Shown here in pieces: positions 26,034-34,565 of a stretch of DNA of 64,000 nucleotides (position 1 is its first letter; every line of letters begins with the position of its first letter). The position numbers were made by a program, and so were the translations under genes. This stretch comes from an uncultured Muribaculaceae bacterium (GTDB lineage Bacteria; Bacteroidota; Bacteroidia; Bacteroidales; Muribaculaceae). The stretch is from contig CAJUKU010000002.1 in NCBI GenBank assembly GCA_910587425.1, positions 200,283 through 264,282 of the forward strand, written 5' to 3'. The notes below the pieces were generated by a model. It did not search any database. It saw only the letters and a program-made list of their open reading frames with translations, and was not told the DNA's origin.

Positions 26034-28291
26034 TGATACTCGCAGCCGCAACAGCACAAGCCGCACAGGCAGCATCGGAAATGAACGTTGAAGGTCTCAT
26101 TTCCGATCTCGCGTTCATACTCATACTCGGCGCCGTAACGACGCTGCTGTTCAAGTGGATGCGCCAACCTGTCGTGCTCGGCTATATTGTCGCCGGATTT
26201 CTCGCCAGCCCTCATTTCGAGTATCTGCCGTCGGTCACCACCGAAAGCAACATTGAGTTCTGGGCTCAGATCGGCATCGTGGTACTGCTGTTCTCGCTCG
26301 GACTGGAATTCAGTTTCAAGAAGCTGATAAACGCCGGAGGATCAGCCGTCGTGACCGCTCTGATAATTGTCAGCGGCATGATGTGCGCAGGTTTCGCCAT
26401 CGGTCATCTGCTCGGATTCTCAAACATCAACAGCCTTTTCCTCGGCGGAATGCTGTCTATGTCGTCAACCACCATCATAATCAAGGCTTTCAACGACCTC
26501 GGAATACAGCACAAGAAGTTCGCCGGTCTTGTTTTCGCCGTACTCATTGTCGAAGACCTCTTCGCAGTGTTGATGATGGTTATTCTGTCGTCGATAGCCA
26601 TAAACAACTCGCTCCAGGGTGGTGAGATGCTTTTCAGCGTTACCAAACTGGTGTTCTTCCTCGTCATGTGGTTCGCAGTGGGAGTATTCGTCCTACCCAC
26701 ACTGCTCAACACCTGCCGCCGGTATCTCAATTCCGAGACACTGCTCATAGTGTCGATGGGGCTCTGCCTCGGCATGGCGGTATTCTCCGTGTTCTGCGGA
26801 TTCTCGCTCGCACTCGGTGCGTTTGTCATGGGCTCCATACTTGCCGGCACCAGTTTCGCCGAACGCATAGAGCGCGTCGTCTCACCTGTCAAAGACCTGT
26901 TCGGCTCCGTATTCTTCATCTCCGTAGGAATGATGGTCGATCCATCGGTCATAACCCACTACTGGTCACCGATACTGATACTGTCGGCTGTCGTTATCAT
27001 CGGCATGATACTGTTCGGCACATTCGGAATGCTCGTCACCGGTCAGACACTTCGCGTGGCTATCGAGGCAGGATTCTCACTGACGCAGATCGGCGAATTC
27101 GCGTTTATCATCGCTACCCTCGGCATGAGCCTCGGCGTGCTTGACCCGACCATCTACCCGATTGTGGTAGCCGTCTCAGTTCTCACCACATTCACCACAC
27201 CGTATTTCATCCGCCTCGCCGATCCGTTCTACTCTTTTGTGGAGCGTCTGCTTCCGCAGCGTTTGCACTTCCTGATCGACCGCTACACCGACAAAGCAAG
27301 TACGGAAAGTGAGACCGGAATGCTCTGGCGCTCGCTGATACACCGCTACCTGTGGCGCGTGCTGCTCTACACAGTAGTGCTTATCACCATCGCGCTTATC
27401 GCTACACATTGGCTGCTACCTTGGCTAAATTCACTCAGCCACAGTTGGGGACGCCTTATCTGTGCCGCCGTCACACTCGGAGCTATGGCTCCTTTCCTCC
27501 TCGCGCTCTCCTACCCCGCATCGCGCCGCACCGAACGCCAGAGGCTTATCGCCGCAAACGCACGCTTCGACGTGCCGCTGATCGTCATGACCATTTTCCG
27601 CTTCCTGATAGCCGTAGCGATAGTGATTTACACCCTTACTGCGATCTACTCGGCTTGGGTAGGTGTGATATTCGGCCTCGCCGTATTCACGCTCCTGATT
27701 GTCGGGTTGTCGAAACGGGTGCACCGACGCATGTCGAACATAGAGTCACGCTTTCTCAACAACCTTAACGAGCGCGAGCTGCGCCGCAGCGGCAGAAACA
27801 ACAACGTCGTGGCAAACCTCCACCTCGCTTTCATGACCGTAGGGTATGCATGTCCGTTTGTGGGCGAACGTCTGCAGGACTCAGGACTACGGTCGAAATA
27901 CGGTGTCAACGTCGCATCCATACAACGTGGAGCAGAACTGATACCGGTACCGTCAGGCGACACCCGCATATTCCCCGCCGACGTTCTTGGCGTCATAGGC
28001 ACCGATGAGGAGATACAGAAACTTCTGCCGGTAGTCGAGGCGGTATCCGACGAAGCCCCGTCCGGTCCGTCACCCGCCGATTTCAAGCTCACATCACTGC
28101 AACTCACGGAGGATTCGCCGATTGTAGGCAAGACCGTAGCTCAGAGCCGTCTGTCGACCGAATATTCGGCGCTGCTGGTAAGTATCGACCGCGACGGATC
28201 ATTCTTCACTCCCGCACCCGACACAGTGTTCAATTCCCGCGACATACTCTGGCTCGTAGGAAATCCATGCGCACTCTCGACACTCCGTTGA
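26033..28291 (+). CDS. CPA2-family cation:proton antiporter (Kef/YbaL-like) with RCK_C domains
   Basis: 752 residues. The N-terminal Na+/H+-exchanger domain (roughly 20-400) contains LFSLGLEFSFKKL, MSSTTIIIKAF, LIVEDLFAVLMM and SVGMMVDPS. An extra set of membrane helices follows (440-570). Two cytoplasmic RCK_C-like ligand-binding domains come next (VANLHLAFMTVGYACPFVGERL to VIGTDEEIQKLL, then FKLTSLQLTEDSPIVGKTV to LWLVGNP). No Rossmann RCK_N domain is visible, unlike classical KefB/C. It probably exchanges K+ or Na+ for protons at the inner membrane. The start overlaps the mgtC-like stop by one base. Confidence 0.9.
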   Translation: MILAAATAQAAQAASEMNVEGLISDLAFILILGAVTTLLFKWMRQPVVLGYIVAGFLASPHFEYLPSVTTESNIEFWAQIGIVVLLFSLGLEFSFKKLINAGGSAVVTALIIVSGMMCAGFAIGHLLGFSNINSLFLGGMLSMSSTTIIIKAFNDLGIQHKKFAGLVFAVLIVEDLFAVLMMVILSSIAINNSLQGGEMLFSVTKLVFFLVMWFAVGVFVLPTLLNTCRRYLNSETLLIVSMGLCLGMAVFSVFCGFSLALGAFVMGSILAGTSFAERIERVVSPVKDLFGSVFFISVGMMVDPSVITHYWSPILILSAVVIIGMILFGTFGMLVTGQTLRVAIEAGFSLTQIGEFAFIIATLGMSLGVLDPTIYPIVVAVSVLTTFTTPYFIRLADPFYSFVERLLPQRLHFLIDRYTDKASTESETGMLWRSLIHRYLWRVLLYTVVLITIALIATHWLLPWLNSLSHSWGRLICAAVTLGAMAPFLLALSYPASRRTERQRLIAANARFDVPLIVMTIFRFLIAVAIVIYTLTAIYSAWVGVIFGLAVFTLLIVGLSKRVHRRMSNIESRFLNNLNERELRRSGRNNNVVANLHLAFMTVGYACPFVGERLQDSGLRSKYGVNVASIQRGAELIPVPSGDTRIFPADVLGVIGTDEEIQKLLPVVEAVSDEAPSGPSPADFKLTSLQLTEDSPIVGKTVAQSRLSTEYSALLVSIDRDGSFFTPAPDTVFNSRDILWLVGNPCALSTLR

Positions 28292-28346
28292 TTCCCTTTC
28301 CGTCAAACCGATTCCTGACACAACGCCGCTATCTGCCAATTCACCG

Positions 28347-28362
28347 TTTTTGTCGACAAAAA
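28347..28362. promoter_or_regulatory. Perfect 16-bp palindrome upstream of the pilus operon
   Basis: TTTTTGTCGACAAAAA is a perfect palindrome, 46 bases upstream of the -33 element of the pilus operon promoter. It may be an operator, or part of a weak terminator for the antiporter gene. No matching regulator gene is visible nearby. Confidence 0.5.
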
Positions 28363-28407
28363 GACAATAAGTATAACTTTTCAGTAGAGTAATAATTTCA
28401 CTCTTTT

Positions 28408-28439
28408 TCTGAGGGGTTGACTATTTTTTTGTAACTTTG
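28408..28439 (+). promoter_or_regulatory. Promoter of the pilus operon
   Basis: TCTG (28408-28411), 20 bases, TAACTTTG (28432-28439), then six bases to the ATG at 28446. As with two other genes in the window, transcription would be predicted to begin at about the start codon. No flanking inverted repeats of an invertible promoter are seen. Confidence 0.6.
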
Positions 28440-28445
28440 CCGCAC

Positions 28446-30230
28446 ATGAAACAACGCAGTGCGATAGCTCAGTCACTGATTATCTGCATCATCAGCATAA
28501 TCAGTGCTTTCTGCACACCGGCAGCCGCGCAAGTATCCCTACCGATAAGCGCCACCGACCCGGCTGCGGATACTACGTTCGTCTACACTGACGTTTTACC
28601 GCCTGACACCACACCCGCAACAGTTTTCACGGCTGTAAAACCATCACCACTCGTACAGTTACGATATCCCGTAGGCTACCGGGAGGTAGATCTCAACCTT
28701 GAGGGAAATGCCCGCGCACTCAATCTGCTCACCCGCGATATACGCGCCATGCGTGCCGATGGCAGTCCGGTGGCATTGGAAACATACACCTTCACATCGC
28801 CCGATGCCGACAACGACATAGCCGCAACCGTAGCGTCTGAACGCGCCGAAGCTCTCGAGGCACTTCTCGCATCACGCGATATAATCACTTCCGGCGCACT
28901 GCGCAACATATACTGCGGCGTCGGCTGGCAGCAGCTCGCCAGAATGATTGCCGGCACCGACCTGCCGAACAGGGCACAGGTCACTGAAATAATCACTGCA
29001 ACCGACACTGAGATCGCCGCATCAGTATCATCGCGATACTCCGCATTGATAATAAAGCGCCTCCGCTCCATTGACCATGGAAGAGCCTACACACACATAC
29101 TGTCGCATTTCTACCCATTGATGCGCAATATGCTCATTGTGGCTTCCGCAAACGATACCGCACGGATTTTCTACCGCATCGGCTACGATGACATGGATCT
29201 CAGCCATGCAGGAAACGGATCACGTCTCAACAGAATACTCACCGATACTACTGTCACCTCAATTACCGTCAGCAGCATCGCTGAGCCTGCCGCCGACAAC
29301 AACATCTACCGCCAAATAGCGCTTGCCCGCTTTAATTCACTCCGCAAATATATCTCATCCAACAGCACAATCAGCTCTGACAGCATCCATTATAGCGGCG
29401 ACGCTAACGGCTGGAGCGAGCTGCACCGGTTTGTGGAACGATCAAATATGCCGCACCGCGCAGAGGTGATAAGCGCCATCAGCGCCAACGGTCTGCCAAG
29501 CGTAGAATTGCGGCAGCTCGCCGATCGGGGACGCATCCGTCTGCTTCGTAAGATCGACGGCGGACGCACGTATGCCATCATGGCTGAACGCTTCTTCCCT
29601 GTACTACGCAATACCCTCCTGGCACGCGCGGCAGCAAGCAATGACACCGTGCTTGCCGTTGAGCCTTCTGTACTCCGCTCAAACGAATCAAACAATAACA
29701 CCGACAGCATTGTGTGGGGCAAATGGAGTTTCAAGAGCAACCTGATCTACGATGCCCTGCTATCACCCTCCGTAGAGTTCGAATACCACTTCAACCCATC
29801 ATGGAGCGTCGCGCTCGAATACAACATGGCTTGGTGGAAAAACACCGGTGACAACCGTACATACCAGCTCGCCGTCATATCCCCCGAGGCTCGCCACTAC
29901 TTCTCACCACGGCGCTCACCTAACGGGCATTTTGCGGGAGTATTCGGAGGATTCACATGGTACGACCTCGCAGGACACCACTCCGGGCACCGAGGCAACG
30001 GATATTTCGCCGGAGCCACTTACGGCTACTCATTCCGCGTATCTGACAAGGTATCCCTTGAGGCAGCCCTCGGCATAGGCTATCTCCGCGCGAGCTACAA
30101 GGATTATACGGTCAAGGACAGCCACCACGTCTACCGCCGCACACGAAACTCCGGCTACTTCGGACCACTCAAGGCGCGTCTTGCCATCGTGTGGCATTTC
30201 GACACAAAAGTTTACCGACGCAAGAAATGA
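28446..30230 (+). CDS. DUF3575-containing outer membrane protein of the pilus locus
   Basis: 594 residues with a signal peptide ending AAAQ. Residues about 80-230 and 270-400 are two copies of one module. Each has an Arg/Leu-rich helix (ASERAEALEALLASRD; ARFNSLRKYI), an IYCGVGWQQLARMI or IHYSGDANGWSELHRFV block, a P-x-RAxVxxxI stretch and a fYPxxRN end. The last 190 residues are a beta-barrel-like DUF3575 domain (WGKWSFKSNLIYDALLSPSVEFEYHF). Such proteins head many Bacteroidales fimbrillin operons; their task is not established and could be an outer-membrane anchor or assembly aid. ATG at 28446 fits the signal peptide; the TTG nine bases earlier does not. The stop overlaps the next ATG. Confidence 0.85.
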   Translation: MKQRSAIAQSLIICIISIISAFCTPAAAQVSLPISATDPAADTTFVYTDVLPPDTTPATVFTAVKPSPLVQLRYPVGYREVDLNLEGNARALNLLTRDIRAMRADGSPVALETYTFTSPDADNDIAATVASERAEALEALLASRDIITSGALRNIYCGVGWQQLARMIAGTDLPNRAQVTEIITATDTEIAASVSSRYSALIIKRLRSIDHGRAYTHILSHFYPLMRNMLIVASANDTARIFYRIGYDDMDLSHAGNGSRLNRILTDTTVTSITVSSIAEPAADNNIYRQIALARFNSLRKYISSNSTISSDSIHYSGDANGWSELHRFVERSNMPHRAEVISAISANGLPSVELRQLADRGRIRLLRKIDGGRTYAIMAERFFPVLRNTLLARAAASNDTVLAVEPSVLRSNESNNNTDSIVWGKWSFKSNLIYDALLSPSVEFEYHFNPSWSVALEYNMAWWKNTGDNRTYQLAVISPEARHYFSPRRSPNGHFAGVFGGFTWYDLAGHHSGHRGNGYFAGATYGYSFRVSDKVSLEAALGIGYLRASYKDYTVKDSHHVYRRTRNSGYFGPLKARLAIVWHFDTKVYRRKK

Positions 30231-31252
30231 AACCGCTCTCCCTAATCATATTACCGCACTTAGCCGCCGCGATGCTACTGACCGCATCCTCATGCCGCCA
30301 GGAGATCTGCTACGACCATGAGGGACTGACAGAAATCAGCGTAGCCTACGAGCAGGAGTGGGAGCGCGATTACGGTGCCGCACTTGCCGGGCAATGGGAC
30401 GAGAACAGCTACGGCACCGCATACGAAGCTCTCCGACCGGCTCCGCCGACATCCATAACCATGGTCGCATATCCGACCGACGGCACCACCCCTTACAATC
30501 TTTATCTCCCAGCCACAGGCGGTTCTGTCAGCTCATTTACCGGAGGGGCGCTGCTCTTTTATAACGATGACACCGAATGCGTGGTCATAGACGATATCGC
30601 ATCCCACCCTGACGCCACGGCTACCACAACCGGACGTTCACGCTCATCGCTCACACCGATGCACGAGGGAGAACGCTCTGTCAACGCACCCGATGTGCTT
30701 TACGGCGCTTTCATCGAACATGCCGACGGACCCGATTCGCACACAACCACCCCGCTGTCAATCACGATGCGCCCTCTCGTCTACACGTACTTGATCCGCT
30801 ACAAGATAAGCCAGGGAGCGGAGTACGTGAGTCTCGCACGCGGCGCGCTCGCAGGAATGGCTGAGAAAGTAAGGCTTCGCGACGGTTCCACCACCGCCGA
30901 TGCCGCGACAGTACTTTTCGACGCCACACTCGATGCCGCATCATCGACAGTGACAGCTATTGTAAATACATTCGGCGTGCCCTCACACCCAGGCTATACC
31001 CCGGGTGCCGAGAGCGTGACACCTGAAGGTCCGTTCACGCTCAATCTTGAGGTGCTGCTAAACGACGGATCAATACAGACATTTGATTTCGACGTGACCC
31101 GCCAGATGCTTAACCAACCGCGCGGAGGCGTCATAACCGTAGGATCAATACATGTCATCAACAACTCCACCCAGGTAGATTCAGGATTCGATGTCGACGT
31201 CGACGACTGGGGGGAATATGAAGACGTGATACTCCCGCCGTTCGAGACCTGA
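30227..31252 (+). CDS. DUF5119-type pilus-associated lipoprotein (Mfa2/FimB-like)
   Basis: 341 residues. Lipoprotein signal MKPLSLIILPHLAAAMLLTA with lipobox ASSC, then CYDHEG near the mature N-terminus and two beta-sandwich-like halves. The C-terminal half contains GPFTLNLEVLLNDG and FDFDVTRQ, common in Mfa2/FimB-type minor pilus proteins. By position and type it is the likely anchor or length-control component of a type V pilus. ATG at 30227 overlaps the preceding stop (ATGA); starts further upstream lie inside the DUF3575 gene. Confidence 0.8.
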   Translation: MKPLSLIILPHLAAAMLLTASSCRQEICYDHEGLTEISVAYEQEWERDYGAALAGQWDENSYGTAYEALRPAPPTSITMVAYPTDGTTPYNLYLPATGGSVSSFTGGALLFYNDDTECVVIDDIASHPDATATTTGRSRSSLTPMHEGERSVNAPDVLYGAFIEHADGPDSHTTTPLSITMRPLVYTYLIRYKISQGAEYVSLARGALAGMAEKVRLRDGSTTADAATVLFDATLDAASSTVTAIVNTFGVPSHPGYTPGAESVTPEGPFTLNLEVLLNDGSIQTFDFDVTRQMLNQPRGGVITVGSIHVINNSTQVDSGFDVDVDDWGEYEDVILPPFET

Positions 31253-31313
31253 TCAGCATCAAAACTACCGCAACCGCTGCTATTCATCATAAGAAACAAA
31301 CTTATCTCCCGAT

Positions 31314-32336
31314 ATGAAACTCATTAATCCTCTGCTCGCACTCGCCGCGCTGACAGCGTTGACCGGATGCACATCGTCGGATGTGATCGACGATGTCACA
31401 CACAGCCCTGCCAACCGCATAGGCTTCAACACCACTGTAAGTGTAGGGTCACGCGCTGTGACCAACGCCTCGTTCAACAAGTTCTTTGTTTTCGCAACAT
31501 ATACCGTCCCCACACAGACCGGCCCGGTCAACGTGTTCTACAACGAACTCGTGAGCAAAGGCACCGACGGAAAATGGACTTACGACGGCGACCGCTACTG
31601 GATACCTGAGGGAAGCTATGACTTCTACGCATACTCATGCGAGAATGAAGAACTCGATGCAAACGTGACAGGAACACATGCGCTCAACGGTCGTGTGCTC
31701 AACCTTAACTCCGTACGCTCCGACGCCAACCATCAGCACGACCTGCTTTTTGCAAAGGTCACCGGACAGACACGCACCCAGGTTGCCGGTCAGACACCCG
31801 CACCCGTAGCGTTCAAGTTCGCCCACATACTCGCCCGCGTACGCTTCTCGTTCCGCTCATCATTCCCAGAGGGCTACAAGGTAAGCGTTAGCAACGTGCG
31901 CCTCGACAACTTCCGCGATGTAGGCACTTTCAAAGGGGAGACCGAGACCTGGGAGGATGTGGACCGCAGCACGACAGGACCACAGATGACACTGCGCCTG
32001 CCATCTACGAGCACTGACATAACATCCGCTCCCGGACAGACCGAACCATGCTACGTCATACCGTTCAGCTACGCCCAGGCAAACGTCAGGCTGATATTCG
32101 ATGTCAATGTGACCAAGAACGGAGAAGCGGTGCTCGGACGCACGATAACCGCCTCATGGATCCCCGTCTGGAAGGCAGGGCACAGCATCAACAATGAGAT
32201 AACCATCAACGGCGGACGCACCGGACTTGACAAAATCAGCTTCACGGCAAGCATAGTTGGAGCGACAGGTTCCGATGCCGACGGATGGAACGAGGATACC
32301 GGCACACTCAACGGACTCCAGTTCTCAACCAACTGA
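31314..32336 (+). CDS. Fimbrillin-family lipoprotein (1)
   Basis: 340 residues. Lipoprotein signal with lipobox LTGC, then RIGFNTTVSVGSRAVTNASFNKFFVFATY, typical of the Mfa1-like/fimbrillin family in which the first strand is removed when subunits polymerise. Two transthyretin-like halves can be made out (FAHILARVRFSFRS marks the middle, and HSINNEITINGG the end). A pilus subunit exported as a lipoprotein and assembled on the outer surface. 61 bases follow the DUF5119 stop. Confidence 0.87.
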   Translation: MKLINPLLALAALTALTGCTSSDVIDDVTHSPANRIGFNTTVSVGSRAVTNASFNKFFVFATYTVPTQTGPVNVFYNELVSKGTDGKWTYDGDRYWIPEGSYDFYAYSCENEELDANVTGTHALNGRVLNLNSVRSDANHQHDLLFAKVTGQTRTQVAGQTPAPVAFKFAHILARVRFSFRSSFPEGYKVSVSNVRLDNFRDVGTFKGETETWEDVDRSTTGPQMTLRLPSTSTDITSAPGQTEPCYVIPFSYAQANVRLIFDVNVTKNGEAVLGRTITASWIPVWKAGHSINNEITINGGRTGLDKISFTASIVGATGSDADGWNEDTGTLNGLQFSTN

Positions 32337-32344
32337 TACGCCGC

Positions 32345-33379
32345 ATGAACCGTATGCGCAACTTCTTCTCCGCCATAGCTGCGTGCACACTGCTCACAGC
32401 ATGTTCGACGTCGGGCGACGAGCCGCAACCGGCGCCGGAAGCGATCCGGTTTGACGGTAATCTCGGCACTGCCAGCCGCGCCGGAGATGCCGATCTGCCG
32501 GAGCTTAACTCATTCGATGTGTGGGCAACAATGCACGATCCTGCCGACGCAGCCAACATCACAACGATATTCGATGCCACGACCGTAAGTTGGAAAGATA
32601 ACGGCAGTTGGTTCTACGATGGTGAGGACCGCTACTGGTATCCCGGCATGGCTTACAACTTCCGGGCGATCTCGCCCGCCGGCACTGAGGGCGTGACATT
32701 CACCTCAGCCGATGGCGAGGGTGCGGCATTGCGTATCGACGGTTACACGCCGCAGAAACATATAGCCCTGCGCGCCGCTACCGACCGACGCGAATGTCCG
32801 ATAAATTCCGCCAATTCCACGTCGGCGCAACTCCCCGTAAAACTATCCTTCTACAATCTGCTGAGCCGCATAAGCTTCCGCGGGCGCTCCGACGAAGCCT
32901 CCCTCGGCGAGGGCAGACGCGTCATTGTCGATGCCGCCGCAGTCTACGGCATAGCCGAGCGTGGCTCCTGGGATGGAGCAGGTTTCAACCCCGAAGCCGG
33001 AGCCTTGGGGACATGGACGGTTGAAGAACCGGCAGGATCGTCAGCCGAGCCACTGTTCCGTGTGGAATATCCCGACGGTCTCGAATTGTCGCCCGACGGC
33101 ACTGATATTTTCGCCGGCGCCGACATCATAACCGTTCTGCCTCAGACTGTCACCACTGCCGCACGCTTCGAGCTGACATTCCATTACAATGTCAACGACG
33201 CGCATCAGTTCACCTACTCCGCCCCCCTCACTACAGCCGACATCGTCACCACATGGAGCGCCGGACATAGCTACCGATATCCATTCACTGTCAACACAAA
33301 CATATTCCTATCAGTTCCACAGGTCGCACCCTGGGGAGAAATATCTGTCGATGACCCCGACAACTTTGTCATAAAATGA
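32345..33379 (+). CDS. Fimbrillin-family lipoprotein (2)
   Basis: 344 residues. Signal MNRMRNFFSAIAACTLLTAC with lipobox LTAC, then IRFDGNLGTASRAGDADLPELNSFDVWATM. It has the same order of elements as the preceding subunit, including WYPGMAYNFRAISPAGTEG, LPVKLSFYNLLSRISFRG and WSAGHSYRYPFTVNTN. It is a diverged paralogue, not a recent copy, so it probably has a distinct place (minor or tip-proximal subunit). The start lies 8 bases after the previous stop; an ATG three codons later is an alternative. The stop overlaps the next start (ATGA). Confidence 0.86.
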   Translation: MNRMRNFFSAIAACTLLTACSTSGDEPQPAPEAIRFDGNLGTASRAGDADLPELNSFDVWATMHDPADAANITTIFDATTVSWKDNGSWFYDGEDRYWYPGMAYNFRAISPAGTEGVTFTSADGEGAALRIDGYTPQKHIALRAATDRRECPINSANSTSAQLPVKLSFYNLLSRISFRGRSDEASLGEGRRVIVDAAAVYGIAERGSWDGAGFNPEAGALGTWTVEEPAGSSAEPLFRVEYPDGLELSPDGTDIFAGADIITVLPQTVTTAARFELTFHYNVNDAHQFTYSAPLTTADIVTTWSAGHSYRYPFTVNTNIFLSVPQVAPWGEISVDDPDNFVIK

Positions 33380-34563
33380 AATTCCGCACCCCTGCATTTC
33401 TTCTCCTTGCATTGCTCTCCGCCGGATGTTCACAATCAGGATCCGACACTCCCGACGAGCTTGGAGCACCGATTGAATTTGCCGCACCGATTGTTGTCGG
33501 CGCCGCCGAAGCCTCGCGCGCGCAGATGCTCGACGCACTCCCCGAGGGGGAGGTGTTCGGCGTGCTCGGATATTGTGTCCCGGTCACCACACTTACCGAG
33601 GGCGAAGGCGACGATGCCGTCAGCTCCACATCGCCGGCATACTCAGCCGGAGCCTCGGCTTGGGCTGACAAAAAAGCATCTGTCATGGCTGACGTCATGT
33701 ACGCGCAGCCTATAAAGTTCGACGGCACAAAGTGCGTCTACCGCAATGCCGACGACACCTACTACGAGCCGGCACGGTGGTACACCTCAACGACAACCGC
33801 CCCTACCGACCCCGCCACCTACCGCTACACCTTCATCGCCTATCATCCTTACGGCGAGGGCTACTTCACTCTCCCTGCCGAGGATGCCGTGGGTGCACCA
33901 CAGATAGGATTCACTATGCCTTTTGAATCCGGAATAGCCGCTGCGCCGCTCGATCCCACCACTGTGCGCGACGCAATGATGGCGACAGTCACCGACCACA
34001 TGCGCGCCCATGGAACTGTGGCTCTGCGTTTCACCCACATGCTCTGCGGACTTCGGTTTCAGGTAAACAACTACAACACCTCCGACCCAGTAACCATCCA
34101 TTCCGCCACACTCGAAGGGAGTTTCTACCGCAGCGGAACCGTGGACTACGCACCGGATGCGCCCACACTCACAGTGGATCCTGCCGATACATATACAGGC
34201 ACATTCACCTTAACCCCCGGGGAGCAGACCGTGGCAGCCAATTCCTCGGCTTTAATAGGTCTGTCCGACACACAGCCGCGTGGCACAGCCGTACTGCTTC
34301 TGCCGGAGTTCGAGGGTGCTTCCGAGGGCACATACCTCGGACAAGGAAAGCGACTGACAATAGTGTATTCTTTCCAGGGCGAGGAAAACCAGACATGGAC
34401 GCTCGACAACTTCACGATAGGGCGACGCCCCGTGCAGGGCAACCTGTACACTGTCAACCTAAGCTTCATAGGCAGACAGCTCACCGTTACGTTCAACTCT
34501 GCCGCCGACGGCGATACCTGGGCTGTTGATCCCGACTACGACGGCGACATAACAATCAACTGA
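33376..34563 (+). CDS. Fimbrillin-family lipoprotein (3)
   Basis: 395 residues. Signal with lipobox LLSAGC, then IEFAAPIVVGAAEASRAQML, a fimbrillin-like start. The middle reads HGTVALRFTHMLCGLRFQVNNY and the end VQGNLYTVNLSFIGRQLTVTFNSAADG with a final WAVDPDYDGDITIN. It is the longest of the three fimbrillin-like proteins and belongs to the same superfamily by layout. It lies between fimbrillin 2 (4-base overlap) and the large DUF4906-like protein. Structural subunit of the type V pilus, exact position unknown. Confidence 0.82.
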   Translation: MKFRTPAFLLLALLSAGCSQSGSDTPDELGAPIEFAAPIVVGAAEASRAQMLDALPEGEVFGVLGYCVPVTTLTEGEGDDAVSSTSPAYSAGASAWADKKASVMADVMYAQPIKFDGTKCVYRNADDTYYEPARWYTSTTTAPTDPATYRYTFIAYHPYGEGYFTLPAEDAVGAPQIGFTMPFESGIAAAPLDPTTVRDAMMATVTDHMRAHGTVALRFTHMLCGLRFQVNNYNTSDPVTIHSATLEGSFYRSGTVDYAPDAPTLTVDPADTYTGTFTLTPGEQTVAANSSALIGLSDTQPRGTAVLLLPEFEGASEGTYLGQGKRLTIVYSFQGEENQTWTLDNFTIGRRPVQGNLYTVNLSFIGRQLTVTFNSAADGDTWAVDPDYDGDITIN

Positions 34564-34565
34564 AC

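Noticed and set aside
28291..28446. Invertible promoter before the pilus operon
   Set aside because: No pair of inverted repeats flanks the promoter; only a single 16-bp palindrome on one side and a 5-bp stem were seen.
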